Shown here one piece after another: positions 61,159-61,177 of a stretch of 61,177 nucleotides of DNA. The first letter of the stretch is position 1. Each line of letters begins with the position of its first letter. The position numbers and the translations under genes are program-made. Source of the stretch: Gallionella sp. UBA4121 (GTDB taxonomy: Bacteria > Pseudomonadota > Gammaproteobacteria > Burkholderiales > Gallionellaceae); assembly GCA_002381565.1 (NCBI GenBank), contig DFWZ01000017.1:14910-76086 (forward strand). The letters run 5' to 3'. The notes beneath the pieces were generated by a model, which was given only the letters and a program-made list of their open reading frames with translations, had not been told where the DNA came from and made no database searches.

Positions 61159-61177
61159 CTGTCTCTTATACACATCT
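61159..61177. other. Tn5/Nextera transposase mosaic end (library adapter)
   Basis: The last 19 bases are CTGTCTCTTATACACATCT, exactly the reverse complement of the 19-bp mosaic end used in tagmentation libraries. It is untrimmed adapter, not genomic sequence. Confidence 0.97.

Overview
The window reads as one contig from a betaproteobacterium, probably of the Nitrosomonadales (Gallionellaceae-like). I infer this from the GC-rich, tightly packed genes, the gene neighbourhoods (perM-hda-HAD, tandem DUF3108 genes beside purN, argF/argG), an FdsABGD-type NAD formate dehydrogenase, and dRS3-like intergenic repeats. I could run no search, so the family-level placement is tentative. Both ends are artificial: the left end is a cytosine run inside a truncated mdcH, and the last 19 bases are exactly the Tn5/Nextera mosaic end.

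Layout. 1-9335: a biotin-independent malonate decarboxylase operon (mdcACDEGBH, minus strand), translationally coupled behind a TRAP transporter (dctPQM) and divergent from a GntR/FCD regulator resembling MdcY; the shared promoter region has palindromes of the MdcY operator type. 9370-16099: arfB, uvrA, an SDR oxidoreductase, a two-cupin protein and a MATE exporter. 16100-20273: an accessory stretch with an aer-like PAS remnant behind a sigma-28 promoter match, HopJ-family and DUF4160/DUF2442 genes, and an RlmN-like radical-SAM gene flanked by dRS3-like repeats, then a DEDDy exonuclease. 20413-32201: housekeeping genes (flavin disulfide reductase, LLM monooxygenase, YebC-like, MFS, ssb, a diguanylate cyclase, an RsmB-family methyltransferase, two DUF3108 proteins, purN, purM).

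32424-52049 is a formate/molybdenum supercluster: modABC, mog and moeA, then mobA, mobB, moaE, moaD, moaC and moaA, an OFA-family transporter, fdsD, fdhD, fdsA, fdsB, fdsG and the divergent regulator fdsR. Together these would import molybdate, build bis-MGD cofactor, sulfurate and insert it, and oxidise formate to CO2 with NAD+. An AT-rich island (about 36.87-39.41 kb) splits the molybdenum genes. It carries an ApeA-like HEPN gene broken by one amber codon, a ParE/RelE-RHH toxin-antitoxin pair and a solitary HTH antitoxin coupled to the mobA stop.

52230-61158: perM, hda, a HAD phosphatase, a thioredoxin-fold protein, a membrane-anchored methyltransferase, a DJ-1 protein, yajQ, ppnP, a macro-domain protein, argG, a small membrane protein and argF.

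The strongest unusual signals are the ghost copies of the argF 3' end downstream of argF, one of which differs from argF at 14 bases that are all synonymous; the amber-split HEPN gene and its island; a 239-bp inverted-repeat element flanked by a 12-bp direct repeat that separates hda from its once-overlapping neighbour; an 18-bp inverted repeat enclosing a structured segment between moaE and mobB; and an apparent AUA start codon. I found no rRNA, tRNA or CRISPR array.
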